Of a DNA stretch of 64,000 nucleotides, positions 1-12,290 are shown piece after piece. A program made the translations under genes and the position numbers. Within the stretch, counting starts at the first letter, position 1, and each line of letters begins with the position of its first letter. Below the pieces are notes generated by a model. That model was not told the origin of the DNA. It worked only from the letters and a program-made list of their open reading frames with translations, and searched no databases. Origin of the DNA: Podospora bellae-mahoneyi (taxonomy: Eukaryota > Ascomycota > Sordariomycetes > Sordariales > Podosporaceae); assembly GCF_035222275.1 (NCBI RefSeq), contig NC_085881.1, positions 4,774,001 to 4,838,000 on the forward strand. The letters are read 5' to 3'.

Positions 1-143
1 CCTCTCGTCCCCCACTTTTGTTGAATAAAAACGCTAGAAATCCGGGTATAGTTTGCTGACCTCCCCCAAAACGCCCGCAATGCTTGGAAAGTAAAATGAT
101 TATAAACAAAACAAGAATGGAAAGGTGATTGACTTCGGAAATA

Positions 144-3100
144 TCAGTCAATCTCGATCACTTCCACTTCGCGTCGCAATTCTGGCCGACGTGCCGTTGT
201 GGGTGTAGATGATGCTTTTCTCTTGCGGGTAGAGGAGCCGGAAGGGACGGCCGCAGGAGTGTCCGTCTCACTGAGGTCGTCGTCGTCACTCTCCACGACG
301 GCAGTCCACGTCCCATCCGCTTTGACGTGGATCGACTTGGTCTGTAGTTTGTTCTGCTGAGCCAACTGTTCACGGACACCGCAAAGAAACCCGTCAATGC
401 GCAGGCTGTTGGGTCTCGCATCTTGAAGACAGATGGGACAGCGCCATTTGTCAGGGTTACTTGGCTCGGATTGGATAGAACTGGGGCAGCCACAGCCCGG
501 CGTAATGCTGTGAAAGCACTTGGTTGTCGGCTTAGAAGGACGAGTCTCGAGCCAAGTCAGCAAGTCAAAACACTCCAGATGCGTGCACGAGGCACCCCTT
601 GCGGGAACTGCGAACATCTTGGCCGTGAAAGGGTCAGCCATGTCGATTGGCAGATCTGGAGCCTCAATGATCAACCCATCGTCGTCGGAGACTGGGGTTA
701 ACCGCTTCTTGATGATCTGCAGCGTGTGTTCCTCTGGTAGCAGGCCGTTATCCCAAGCGCGACGGACAACGGTCCTTTCGCCAACCGTCTCAATCACCTC
801 GACGGCGATGACGTAGCTGTGCTCGCCACTTTTTTCTACGGAGACAGGAACCACAATCGACAGTTTGTTGGAGCCGCAAACGACGTGATCAGTCAACTCG
901 GTCGCCAAGTCTTTGCCGTTGTGAGGTTGCCGGCGAGCTTCAAGATTCTTGTCGTTAAACCTCATAAAAATGTTGCGCGGCCAGCTCATCTCCTTTGTGA
1001 CCCACTCATGCTCTGCCGGTATTGTTCTCGAGGGGCCAAGCTTGCAGCAACGGAGTCTCCATCGCAGAGCGCCGTCAAAATGCGTACTGAATGGGACCAA
1101 AATCGCCGAAGTTGGCCTTGCTGTTCTAACCGCGAGGTCAAACTGTTCCGCTGTCACATCAAATGAAAACTCGTATACCGAGCCTTGCGGACGTACAAGG
1201 CTTGGCGGTATTGCAAACCTGTCCATGGCTTGGAAAAGACGCTCCGGTGTTCCATCCTTGGGGACACGTTTTGGACTTCGGCAGCCCGACTGGTGCAAAG
1301 AAGCCGCAAGAGATCTCCTATCTGTAGGTTCATAGGGCCATTCTGGGCGTGGAATAGTCACGTCCTTGGCAGGAATCAGCAAACCCGGCTGCCTAAGGGT
1401 CGACACTGCGCGCTGAGGGGTGTTCTGCGATGTTATTTGCACTGCCGCTGCAGCGGGTTGCTGTCGATCCAACACGGGTCGCGGCACACTGAAACTGGTA
1501 GGTGTCGTGGTAGGCGCTAATGATGCTCGCCCCAATTGGGGCGAGGCGACTTGCGCAATTTGTGTATTGATCGGTGCAACATAGGGCCTTTCGAGGTGTC
1601 GCCGTTGTTGATCTGGTTGAAGTTCGTGAAGCTGTTGATGTTGCTGGGTTTGGTGCGCTATACCTCGTTGTAAAACCTGCTGCTGCTCAAACAGCTGCTG
1701 TTGAAACTGCTGCTGCATCTGCTGCTGCTGCATCTGTGGCCGTTGCTGAAATTGCTGTTGCTGGTATTGAATCTGCTGCGGCAGCGGCATGCGTTGTTGT
1801 TGGATGTGTTGAATCTGTTGCAAGGGTGATTGTGGCAACTGAGCAGCTTGCAGTTCCCGCGTCTGCTGTTGTCGATATTGGCTTACCATCTGCTGTGCCA
1901 GCTGTGCGTGATGCAGCTGTGTCGCCTGGTACTGGGGAGAGGCAGAATACTGCATAACAGGCGAGGGGGCAGGACTATGAAACGATGTAGGCTGTGGAGG
2001 AGGGAATTGCTGGGAGGGAACCACGGGTGGTGATGGTACTCCGAGCCGGACTGGTGGGTGTTGATTCAGGCGTAGCTTCTCGGCGTCGGACCTCTTGACC
2101 AACTCCTGGTATCGGGCAATGAGGGCTTGGTTGATTCTGATGATAGTCTCAGGAGAATCCCCAACGGCCACGCATGCGCCACAAGCCTGATGCATTCGAC
2201 GTTCTTGGTCCTCTTTGAATGCATTGTCCAAAGCCTGGGCGTGGACACCATCGGGGATACCGAGTCTTCGACGATTGGCAGTGAATAGGATTTCTCGCAT
2301 GATGGGAGAATAGCACAGCAGTCGACCTTGGAGTTCATCCAGCACGTACGGATACCGGCGCATGCAGGTTTCCTGCGTCAGGGAAACATGTTCAGTTACC
2401 ATGCTCCGTAGGAAATTGCCCACCCACGATTTTATTGTTGCCCTAGGAACTGGATGTTCCCGCAGCTGGTCAACTGAGACCGGAAACGAGGCAAAGAACC
2501 TCAGGTTTGTCGGGGTCAGTTGATCGTTCCTCTTGAGAATCTCTGCCACGGTGGTAAACCCAAGATCTATCATGATTATATCGGCCACATCATCCTTCTT
2601 AAGGATACGATGGGCATCCTGACGATTGATCGACCAGATGGCGTAGAGCTGGTGAAGGGCCAGGAAGAAGTAGTCGTTCCTTTTGCATGCATCCACCAAA
2701 AGTTGAATACGCGGTCTATCCAGCCGAGTGTTCATCGCAGTCATTCCTCCATGAGCATTGACGTGTCGGTGAATCTGTGTCTCGAAGGCCTGACATTTGA
2801 GCGATACGGTGCTGGGGACGGGAGGTCAGTCAGTATGAGGTCTCCGGGCGCGTTTTGGGGGACGACTTACTCGGTCCGACGCCGTTCTTGCGGAGTAGGA
2901 GCCGCAGCCGCGTTCGTTGATTGACAGCCACCATCTTGGTCTACCGCCGCGCCCACGGCATTGCCCGACTCAGCGCTCACGGAGCACAGCTGATTGTTGC
3001 TTGTCTGGGGGGACGGGGCGTGAGCCGACGGGGCCTGGAAAAGGGACCGGATTTCTGGTGGCCATGATTCATCTGGTTGAGGAGTCCAACTATTTTGATT

Positions 3101-3750
3101 CGCTGCTGGGTTGAGCTCGAAACGGGCATGGGTCATGGGAACATTGGTTGCCGCCGACGCCGGTGTCATGTTTGATGCCGGAGTCGGCGCATCAGACAGT
3201 GAGGCGGGAAGCGGATTCGGGCTGTCCAAGGCATTTGACAGGGCAGGGCTTGGCTCGTCACTAGGAGCCGGCGATGGGAGGATTGTCTGAGCGGGTCTGT
3301 AAGGATTAGCAGGCTAGCTATGGAGCGCTCCTAGCCATGTGTGACCGGGGTCTTTGCACGCATGGGGAAAGGTGTCAGATGGAAAGAATTGGATAAGCTA
3401 TGGCCTTACTGGACTTCGGTTGTCTGTATTTGCGGTGATCCTGATTGCAGTGGTGGCTGTGGTTGGAAATGCGGTTCTGGTCGGGGTTGGGGAGCAGTCG
3501 GCAGCGAGACTGGAGGATACTTCCTCGGCCGGCCCCGTTTTGCTTGGGGCGCTGGTTTTATTGATGCTGCGGACGGAGGCGGGTTCGGGTTTGCTGGAAG
3601 AGCCCTCGATGCTGCCGATGGCGGATTCAACCACGAGGGTTGTGCTCGAGCACCGAGAAAAGCGTTTGCGGTCGCGTTTGAAGATGCAATCTGCGCACGG
3701 TCGGCGCCCGAAGCCAGCTGGTTTCGACTGGAAGTTGTATTGGGCGCCAT
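144..3750 (-). CDS. SP-RING/MIZ zinc-finger protein, PIAS/Siz-like SUMO E3 ligase candidate
   Basis: Three exons (3750-3410, 3296-2871, 2811-144) joined by GT-AG introns of 113 and 59 nt keep one frame and give 1144 aa. The start is the ATG at 3750, because the open frame upstream has no fungal-looking content. In order: an AT-hook-like KRGRPRKYP motif near residue 95; a long Pro/Gln-rich middle encoded by CAG/CTG-rich DNA; and an SP-RING near residues 990-1065 with CTHLECFD and KWRCPICLQ, the Cys/His pattern of PIAS, Siz and Zmiz proteins. The last residues, VEVIEID, look like a SUMO-interacting motif. Family knowledge predicts a nuclear SUMO ligase or transcription co-regulator. No SAP or PINIT domain was recognised, so the exact subfamily is open. 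About 35 residues containing three extra cysteines lie between the two halves of the RING. It is divergent from the Utp15 gene. Confidence 0.8.
1640..1960. repeat. CAG/CTG-rich glutamine-coding tract
   Basis: Imperfect CTG/TTG-rich sequence on the + strand encodes long runs of glutamine, interrupted by Leu, His, Met and Pro, in the SP-RING protein read on the minus strand. It is low-complexity coding sequence, likely to vary in length between strains. Confidence 0.8.
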
Positions 3751-4958
3751 CGGTCGAGTCAAACCGCGATCTCTCTCACGCCCCGATGTTGGCCGAGAGG
3801 AGAGGAGAGGGCTTGGAAGACTGGAGAGAGCGCCAGTGGTCGGGTCAGCAAGACGAACCGATTTTTTCTTCTTTTGATCATGCAGCGGTGAACCAAACAG
3901 CAAAAGCAAACAAAGGCAGGCAGGCCAGTTGTGGTTTGCAGCTCTAGCATCATTTGCCAGCGGGACAGCTGGAGAACGCGTGGGCGGAAAAGAGAAGGCA
4001 ACACGAACCATCGAAACGAAAAGAAACGGAATCGCTAGGTTGCTAGGCAGGCGATGATTAGAAAAATACTCGAATATATATTTGAAAGATCATTTGTACT
4101 GGGAGCGGCGGCTTCCTCGTCAGGCGGAAATAAAGCCAGGAAGGTGCGTGAAGTTGACTGAGGCAAGATGGAAGGAAAACCCCTTGCCAGGAGCTTTCTT
4201 TTGAGAAGCCCAAAGTGGCAAGCGCATTCGAGCGGACCCAAAAGAAAAATGACGGGCTGGACTTTCCTGCCAAAGCAAAGACAAAGCGCCACTACCTCAA
4301 GACCATCATGGACAGTGGCTACCGACTGCAGGTGCCTCCTAAGGTATGCATGGAATTAGGTGGACATCATTCTCAAGAAAATATCGCAATACAACGTACA
4401 ACACGAAGGCACTTCCTTACATGCGGGTTGCTGGGCCGCGCAAAGTGCGGGCGGCACGGGCAGGTGGCGGCTGGGAATTTTCGACAATGGTAGTCGCAGC
4501 CCGGAGGCTACCTTATTTTTATTTATTTATCCCAACTTCTCATGGAGCAACAGCCCAGTCGACAGGTTGCCCCTCCTACTCAAGCTGTTGGCGAACGAAA
4601 CGATGAATTTTACTGTTCTCGCCCACTCGTACTTTGTGGGACAATGCCCTGCTGTGCGAGTAGAGTACTCGAGGAGATATAGGTACATGATACTCGATGC
4701 ACAATGTCCTGCATCCCATAGTATGAAATACCTGGGATCCCCAGAATCAACCCCCACTAGATCTTGACTACACTAAGAGCTTATCTTATCAGAGCTAGAC
4801 TCTGGGCAAGGAGTGGGTCCCAAGACCCCTGTCTCAATTGCCTGGGCCAAAAAAAAGTTTCGAGCAGGCTGTCGCGCGCGGGCAGCAACCACACAAACGA
4901 AGCTCACGACTGGCACAACCCCCTCGGCTTTCAGGTTTTCTTCACTAACGCATTCGAA
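3751..4958. other. Divergent intergenic region, SP-RING gene and Utp15
   Basis: The spacer is 1.2 kb and should hold both promoters and both 5' leaders. Short open frames here lack family features and are not called. No defined regulatory site was recognised. Confidence 0.6.
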
Positions 4959-6599
4959 ATGGCAGCAGAAGTTCAACCGTTACCGCTGGTTAAGCTGCCT
5001 TCGGGCCCCAGCCCCGTCACACCCGAACAGCGATATTGGAGATCCTTCAAGAACCAGAAATTACATACCTCGACGGCAACATGGCCCATCTCGCATATCA
5101 GTTTCCCCGCCCAGACAGGCGCCGTCCTGTCCAATTCCATGGTTGCCGCCACAAAGATCAATGACCTCTTTGCAGTAACCTCAGGTCCCCGTGTGGACAT
5201 CTTCTCGATACGAAAGCGCGAGCTCCTCAAGACGATTGGTCGCTTCGACAGCGAGGCCCATTCCGGCGAGATTAGGGCTGACGGCAGAGCGCTGGTCGCC
5301 GGTGAGGATTCGGGAAAGATGCAGGTTTTTGATGTCGGCGGCGGTACAAGGGCTGTTATTCTCAAGACATGGCACATCCACAAGCAGCCGGTGTGGGTTA
5401 CAAAGTGGTCACCCACCGAGCTCACCACCCTCATGAGTTGCAGTGACGACAAGACGGTCCGGCTGTGGGATCTGCCATCAAACAACCCCAGCCATACCTT
5501 TACCGGTCACTCAGATTACGTCCGCAGCGGCGCTTTCATCCCCGGCGGCAACAGCAACATGCTGGTCACCGGTTCCTACGATGAGACGGTCCGGGTGTGG
5601 GATGCTAGGACACCGGGCGGTTCAGTCTTCACCTTTAAGCACAAGGACCCAATCGAAGAAGTCCTGCCCCTTCCCGGGGGCACCACCCTCCTCGCTGCCT
5701 CCGGAAACGCCATCTCGGTCCTTGACCTGGTCGCCGCGAAACCACTGCGTCTTATCACGAACCACCAAAAGACTGTCACAAGTCTCTCGTTGGCGTCCAA
5801 TGGCAAGCGTGTTGTCAGCGGCAGTCTGGATGGCCATGTCAAGGTCTTTGAGACTTCCAACTGGAACGTCGTGTTTGGGTGCAAATACTCCAGCCCTATC
5901 CTCTCCCTCTCGGTCATCGCCGCCGGCGCAGCCCAAGAAGACCGCCACCTCGCCGTAGGCATGCAATCCGGCGTGTTGGCCATCCGCACCAAGCTGTCAG
6001 GAGCAGCCGCCGAGAAGGCCCGCGAGCGCGCCGCTATCGAAGCCGCCATTGGCACCTCAGCTCTCGACAAGATCGACGCCAGAAATGCCAAGCGCAAACG
6101 CGCAGTCGTCAGCAATAAGAACATGGACATGCTGGGCGAAAACGTCGACGTCGTCATCCCAACATCAGACACTGGCTCCAGGAAGAAGAAGCTCAAGCCC
6201 TGGCAGCGCAACTACAAGGATGGGTTCTACGCCGCGTGTCTAGACGAAGTAATCGACATGTCCGGGCCAGAGTACCAACCCCTTACCGCCCTCACCGTTC
6301 TCATTGCTCTTCGTCACCGGTCCGCGCTCCGCGAGGCGCTCGAGGGTCGCGACGAAGTGTCTATCATCCCTCTTCTAAAATGGGTGAGCAAATACATTGT
6401 TGACCCGCGCTACCTCAGCATTTGCGTTGATGTGTCCTTCCACTTGTACGATCTCTACAGCGAGCACGTTGCTGGAAGCTCAGAACTGGCAGTGTTGTTC
6501 CACGCTCTCCTCGGCAAGGTGTCAAGGGCGGCGAGCAAGGCGCAAACCGCCATGGAAGTGGCGGGCATGTTGGAGACCTTGACGTTGGGGAATAACTAG
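4959..6599 (+). CDS. utp15: U3 small nucleolar RNA-associated protein 15 (Utp15)
   Basis: A single exon of 546 aa. The first ATG of the open frame is at 4959 in a good context (CGAAATGGC). The N-terminal two thirds are a WD40 propeller with repeats such as DKTVRLWDLP and DETVRVWD. The last about 150 residues match the Utp15 C-terminal helical domain, with LKPWQRNYKDGFY, then PLLKWVSKYIVDPRY and the FHLYDLYS region. In yeast, Utp15 belongs to the t-UTP/UtpA subcomplex of the small-subunit processome in the nucleolus, where it is needed for 18S pre-rRNA processing and optimal rDNA transcription. The length agrees with fungal orthologues. No intron or defect was seen. This is one of the safest calls in the window. 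Confidence 0.96.
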   Translation: MAAEVQPLPLVKLPSGPSPVTPEQRYWRSFKNQKLHTSTATWPISHISFPAQTGAVLSNSMVAATKINDLFAVTSGPRVDIFSIRKRELLKTIGRFDSEAHSGEIRADGRALVAGEDSGKMQVFDVGGGTRAVILKTWHIHKQPVWVTKWSPTELTTLMSCSDDKTVRLWDLPSNNPSHTFTGHSDYVRSGAFIPGGNSNMLVTGSYDETVRVWDARTPGGSVFTFKHKDPIEEVLPLPGGTTLLAASGNAISVLDLVAAKPLRLITNHQKTVTSLSLASNGKRVVSGSLDGHVKVFETSNWNVVFGCKYSSPILSLSVIAAGAAQEDRHLAVGMQSGVLAIRTKLSGAAAEKARERAAIEAAIGTSALDKIDARNAKRKRAVVSNKNMDMLGENVDVVIPTSDTGSRKKKLKPWQRNYKDGFYAACLDEVIDMSGPEYQPLTALTVLIALRHRSALREALEGRDEVSIIPLLKWVSKYIVDPRYLSICVDVSFHLYDLYSEHVAGSSELAVLFHALLGKVSRAASKAQTAMEVAGMLETLTLGNN

Positions 6600-7561
6600 G
6601 GGGCAGCGTCAGTTTATTAATGAAGGGGCAAGCCTACTTTTGTGTATTTCTTAATTATTCTCTGTCTGGTCTCTTTGTATTGCATTGCGTCGGAGTTTTT
6701 ATATTGTTCTATTTGATCCAAGAGGGGATAGGAAAGGGTTTATTCAAAAGCCGCTGCTGCTCTCGTACTGTTGTTACTGTTGTGGTTGTTTTGTTGTCTT
6801 TTGACATAGAGAGATACCTACCCTCGGATATTGCTGCGAGAAGGGGCATGACGGGGAAAATAAAACATATGTTTCGGATGGGTCTACCTGGTTTGGCGTT
6901 TCGTGGCGGTCAACGTCTTTCTGTGTTGGTGTGTAATCTCTTGTCATGATACGGTCTTTTGAAATGGCTCAAGTATTAGGATGTATTTCCTTCACATGTT
7001 AGGGTTTGTTGTCTCAACAAAACATCACTTTCGGCGATGAACATGTCCTCCTCGCCGTCAAGCCGGGTAAGCCATCCGATGTTGGTGTGAGTCAGCCGAA
7101 TGCACTAGGGTTCTAAAATCGTCTCCCAAGCAGATGGTGGTCACATCAATTGGATTATCCATCAGGGTTTTGATGTCAGAGGCTTTGAGCTAATGGCTCA
7201 ACCTTCCACCAAGACTCTTCTTTTCTCTTCCCAACAAAAGCCAACTTCAATCTTAATAAATGTGCTGGGGGAATTCATCACTCATCAAGATGAAAGAGGA
7301 AATGTTCAATCAAGTCTCATTTACGCCCCAAATCATCCATAACATCCCACAATGTTGGCCCATCCATATCCCTACCCTACCATACATGTTCCCAAAAAGC
7401 TAAAATCCACCGCTGTATATAATAGAACACCTCCTCGTCATATCCATAAGTCATATACGCAAATTCACCTTCCGTCCCCAAAAAAAGTCCAAACCAAGGG
7501 AAATGAAAGCTCAAAAATGATGAGATATCATAAAATTCCAATGTTGGAAATGCGCCTCTTT
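6600..7561. other. Convergent intergenic region
   Basis: The 3' ends of Utp15 (+) and the C2-domain gene (-) face each other here. The sequence is AT-richer than the coding DNA, with T-rich and TTGTTG-rich stretches as expected of 3' UTRs. No gene was seen. Confidence 0.6.
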
Positions 7562-10500
7562 TTACCACTGCCCCTGATGCGCATACCCCTGATGGCGCCT
7601 CGACGATCTCCCCGTTCCAATATCAATCGACCTCAACTCCTCCTCCAGGCTCAATTCCCTTCCACCACCCACCCCACCACCATTGGCATACCCGTCATTT
7701 TGATGCCGATACCCCCCGTCATGATAATCATAATCATCCATCCCTCCTCGTCTGGCAGCACTACTGCTGTGCAACTGCAGCGCGCCGCTCATATTACTAT
7801 TATTATACCCCTGGGAAGGCGGCAACGCCAAAGGGATCTTAGCCGGAGGAGGAGGCCCATTCCGTCCAATACTCCCCTGCATGGAAGGGTGGTAATTCTC
7901 CCCGGCGCCATAGTCAAAAGTTGAGGCTCGTGGGAGATTTCTTTGGGAATTAAAGTTGTCCTGGTGAGGAGGCAGGGGAGCAAGAGGCTGAGAGTCTAAG
8001 CCAACGTTGCTGTTCCTCCTTCCGGGACCAAGACCATTGGCGCCAGACATGACTGGTTCTGATGGCGAGAACCCAGACGAGATGGACATGCGATGGGGAG
8101 GTTTCTTTTGGAGGCGATTTCGGCCGTTGGAGACAGGCGGGGACGGAGTGAGGGAATCGAAAGAGTCAGGTGCGACGTAGCTTTGTGGACGGGGGGCGGC
8201 AGCGATGCGTAGAGGACGACGGCCGGTCGAAGATACGGGCTGCGGTTGTGGACCACCCGGTGTAGGACGAGGAGCGGGAGATGTCTGTGTCGGCTTCTTC
8301 GCTTCGGGTTCAGGTGCCCAAGTGTCCATGGGCAAATGGTCAGAGGGGTCAACTTCGCGACCATCGTGTGTGATGATCTTGCCAGTGGCTGCGTCGTAGT
8401 CCGGCAGAGCAGCGGTCGGGTCGTGCATGGCAGCAGCGGCGGCGGTGGGGTTGAGAACCTCATAGCTGTCGGGGCCGAAAGGAACGCTGGACATAGCGCG
8501 GCTATCAGAGGATGGTGGTCTGGGGCTTACTGATTTGCGGCGGATGGTGTGTTGTTGCTGGGGTGGGTTGTGATGTTGCTGGGGCGGGTTGGGACTAGGG
8601 TCACGAACGGATGGGTTGGGCGAGTATGCCCGCGACTTGATCACTACGTTAACACTCGATGTCGATGGCCCTGCTGTGTAAGTCATGGGACTCCTGCCAT
8701 GAGCAGGAGGCTGAGCGTTGTAGCTCGCCGGGGATCCATCTTGATCATATCTCCGAGCGACATCCATGGTTCTGCCCCTTGGGGGTGTCTCCATTTGCGC
8801 TTGTTGGTTGTACCGTCGACGACCACTGTCTTCGTTGACACGCACCGCGATCTCCTGTGAGATGTTTGGATCAATCCCAGGAATCAACGCAGCAGGCACT
8901 GGTGCAGCCGAGTAGCTGTTTGACCCATTATCGGGCTCATCGCGCCAGGGCAGTGCTCTCTGGTTCTGATGGGACTCGTACGTGGGAAGGCTAGGCTCGG
9001 AATGCCGGCCATAGTTGGAAGAAGACGAGTAATCCGACGGTTCCCGCCGTGACAAGTCGGTGGAGGACATCACGTAGCCATTGGAGCTCTGATATCCCGA
9101 TTGTTCCTGCATTCCAGGCGTGGTCGAACAGCGCTGGTCTTGCACGCCAGGAGAAGTCGAGTACCGCTGGTCTTGTACACTGGGAGAAGTCGAGTACCGC
9201 TGGTCTTGGATCCCAGGAGAAGTCGAGTACCGCTGATCTTGCATGCCTGGAGAGGTGGAGTATTGATGGTCCACTGCATTGCTCGGTCTTCTCCCTGAAA
9301 TGTTCAGTGGAGCAGGGCTAGTCTGTTCAAAGTCCAGATCATACTGTTGCTGAGATTGGCCAGGAGGCGCCCTGCCCATGCTTCTTCTGTTCGAATTAGA
9401 AGACTCGGGAGACTCGGGGACGTCTTCGACGGTGGCTTGCATGCCTCTATGTGACTGGTCATACCCGTTCGTGTCATATGAATAATGTCTAGGTGGCGGG
9501 GGTTGCTCTACAGCCTGATACTGAGAGCCAGGCAGAGCAGCTGGTGACGAGTCGGCAGCCTTGTATGTTGGGCGCCCCGGGTAACTTGAAGGGGAGGCAG
9601 AAGCACGATGGGCCTCGTTCCTCAGAACGTCTTGTCTCATTGTCGGCGGAGTCCCTTGAAACCCTGAATTGGGAGCAGAGTTGAGACTAGGCCTAGACCG
9701 ATGGGCGGGAGGTGGAGGAGGTCGATCGTCACTAAATTCCTGAGGTGGCTCCTGTTGTGGTGCTCCATATGGGTCACTGGGCCTAGAGTCATAGCGGTCG
9801 TACGACTGTGATTGCTGTCCAGGGTATCTGTCCACTCTTTCCGGTGTCTGGTATTGTTGAGGGAGCGGTGGCTCTCGTCGAAGATCGGCACTACGCTCTC
9901 GACGAGGATAATGTTCCGGTGGTGGTGGTTGCTGCTGGTAGCGCGACGACTGAGACCCATACTCAATATGCTGCAGGGGTGACTGAGACGGCACATATGA
10001 TGAAATAGGATTTGGCTGAGAGCGAGGCGGTGTCTCTACCGGCTCCGGCGCAGGGGCAGGTGGTGGTGGCTTTGACGACGGTGCGGGTGAGGGTGTTTTC
10101 CCCGTAACCGGATCCGAAGGTAGGGGCCGCCGTTTCGGCATGGCCCTGGGTCCCGTGGCTGCCACTGGCGCTGTCTCGGGTTGCTGCTCATTTTCTGCTA
10201 AGGAAGCTTGTTGCGGATTTCTTGACTTGGTTGGTGCCTTGTCGGGCTTGGGGTGGTTGTCGTAGTATGTGAGTTCAAGACGGAGCTCGCCAGCATATTT
10301 ACCCCTGCATTGCAGCTGGTGCCATTGATCACTCTGCCCACCCCCATCGACAATGATATCGCGCAGGTCTATCCATGCCTCGCCTATAAGTTCGGTCTTC
10401 TTGTCGTCGTTGAACACGGACACTTTAAGCTGAAAGTAGTCTGGTGAGTCGTGAACTGTGAATCTGAGTTCTTGATCCCTGTGTGACATGACATGTTTAG

Positions 10501-10793
10501 TCGAGTTCACCATCCCATCTATCTAGCCTTGTGTTGCTGTGACCCGAAAGATTGAGGGAAACATACCATCTGGGAGTTTGACCGCCACGAATGTCGGTGC
10601 TGGTCTTCTTTGCTTCTTTCCCCAGGCGCGCAGCGCAGTAAGGATCTTGTTTTCCAATCGTCTTGCGGTTCGGTAAGTTTTTCGCCCGGTCCACCACCAA
10701 AACAAGCGTACCGATTTCTGGTCCATCGGCACTCATGTCTGAGAAGATGCCCGCCGTATGGGCGAGCGGGAGGGTTTTTGTTCTGGTGGACAT
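7562..10793 (-). CDS. C2-domain, proline-rich cytokinesis protein (Fic1/Inn1-like)
   Basis: Two exons (10793-10567 and 10478-7562) separated by an 88-nt GT-AG intron give 1047 aa. The intron falls inside the C2 domain, and splicing joins GGQTPRW to DQELRFTVHD in frame, which fixes the model. Residues about 20-145 form the C2 domain. The rest is a long disordered tail rich in Pro, Ser, Gln and Tyr, with many PxxP sites, five 11-residue repeats and no further recognised domain. Fic1 of fission yeast and Inn1 of budding yeast share this layout: the C2 domain acts at the ingressing membrane and the PxxP motifs recruit SH3 proteins (Cdc15/Hof1, Cyk3) to the contractile ring. A septation role is inferred from this architecture. 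The tail is much longer than in the yeast proteins. Confidence 0.82.
9104..9272. repeat. 33-bp tandem repeat coding 11-aa units
   Basis: About five head-to-tail copies of a 33-bp unit, read on the minus strand as variants of YSTSPGMQDQR inside the tail of the C2-domain protein. The units keep frame and differ mainly at the residues after SP. Each unit carries an SP site that could be phosphorylated by a proline-directed kinase. Confidence 0.85.
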
Positions 10794-11917
10794 TTTGCCC
10801 TTATTTTTCTGTTTTGTGGCTCTTGATTGATCAAAAGAAGGGATCGGGATTGTTTACTCGAGGGGGGCTTGGCCCAGCGGCTGTTGGTCCTTGTTTTGGG
10901 GGGAGGGTGTTTCCAGGTTGTGCTGACGTGCGGTCCGAGGTAGGTGCCCCGCTGACAACGAGGGTCGAATGCTTGACTTCAGAAGTGTGTCAAAAAACAA
11001 AAGAGAAACATGAGGTCAGACTGAAGAGTTAGGCCACGACCCAGAAAGCTCAACGAAGGGAAGGGGGGGAAAGAAGGAGCAGGCAGGTGCAGAAAGAAGA
11101 AAGCACCCTGATGAGAGAGCAGGTGGAAGCACAAGCACAGGAAGCACACAAGCACAAGCACAAGCATCCGCACGGCAGTGGTGCCGCCCGGGCCCCCCAA
11201 ACAACCGCTAGCTTGGGTTAGATCGCGCGTCTCTGCGGTGGTTGGGTGGATTCCAAGTTGGGGGATTACGTGCATTTCCACTGGATTTGGGGTGGCTGGT
11301 GCGCCCGATACCCGCGTTACCGCGCAAATCCGCGAGGCTGGGCTGATGCCCGGAACAGGGGTTTAAAGCTGTTTCCTGATCGACCTTGCAGTGGCAGCCC
11401 CAAATGCTCGCCTCTGATTTGCACCAGCCTCTTTCCCCTTCCTGCATCCCGACATCCCAAGATAAAGAGATTTCAACTGCAGCTTGGAACGCAACTTTCC
11501 TTTGCATCTGTTTCCAGGTTGTTTGGTTCTTTCTCGGGTTATGGCGTGTCACAACTCGTAAGCAATCTCTGTCTCCCAAGCCATCTTGTTGACGTCTTGA
11601 ACCCCACCTTGATGTTGCTTTTACCAAGAATCCACGATCTTCCCGAAACAAAACCCCACAACTGGAGAAATCAGGAACCGGATTTCAGCTCTTGTCATGT
11701 CTCTCGAGCTGGGGTCACCACTGTAAAAGTATATGTCACATGAGCTATTTTTCCAGGTCTATATAATACTTGAAGACAGGTATATCTGATCACTGTTGTG
11801 CTAGTCTTGCTTGGGTGCTATGGTAGCTACAAATGAAATATCGAGGAGACTCGAGGTTGGATTATATTTTACAAGATTTCAGACACGCTAATTTCCAGCT
11901 TTCCCACGTGTAGCGGT
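10794..11917. other. Intergenic region upstream of the C2-domain gene
   Basis: It holds the promoter of the C2-domain gene and the 3' flank of con-6. A low-complexity AAGCAC/ACAAGC stretch lies at about 11127-11166. The open frames here show no family similarity and are not called. Confidence 0.55.
11127..11166. repeat. AAGCAC-type microsatellite-like stretch
   Basis: Imperfect repeats of ACAAGC/GAAGCAC cover about 40 bp in non-coding DNA. No function is suggested. Confidence 0.7.
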
Positions 11918-12290
11918 TTACATGTTGTTGAGGCGCTCCTCAGCAGACTTCTTAGCCTCGTCAGAGACATTAGGGTTCTTCATGGTCCTGTCCGGCCAAA
12001 CCACCGTTAGTTGCCGTGTTTCGGAACGCGCGCCTCGGATGCAACGGATCACTTACGCCTTGAGACCACCGGCAACGTTGCCTGGGTTCTTGTCCTTGGT
12101 GTCGCTGGCCTTGGGGACTACACGCGTGATTAGCAAGAGACATCGGGTGTTCATGGAGAGCACGCATACCGTCACCACCGTTGAACTCGCTGTCGAGAAT
12201 TTTTTGGGAGTTATCCTTGGACTCCTTGGAGGTGTTGGGGTTGTTCAAGTTGGCCTTGTGGCCGCCGGCGATCTGAGCATCAGTAGGCAT
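11918..12290 (-). CDS. con-6: Conidiation-specific protein 6 (con-6) homologue
   Basis: Three exons (12290-12170, 12117-12057, 11987-11918) with canonical introns of 52 and 69 nt give 83 aa. The protein carries two copies of the Con-6 repeat: the first around NLNNPNTSKESKDNSQKIL, followed by DSEFNGGD, and the second around KNPNVSDEAKKSAEERLNNM. A KNPGNVAGGLK linker sits between them. Con-6 was first described in Neurospora crassa as a transcript and protein accumulating during conidiation and in free conidia, and is light-inducible there. Its biochemical role is unknown, although such hydrophilic proteins resemble stress or desiccation proteins. Small size, repeat pattern and intron phases all agree. 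Regulation cannot be read from the upstream DNA. Confidence 0.93.

Noticed and set aside
10610-11032. 140-codon plus-strand frame over the start of the C2-domain gene
   Set aside because: Antisense shadow of the first exon and leader of that gene.
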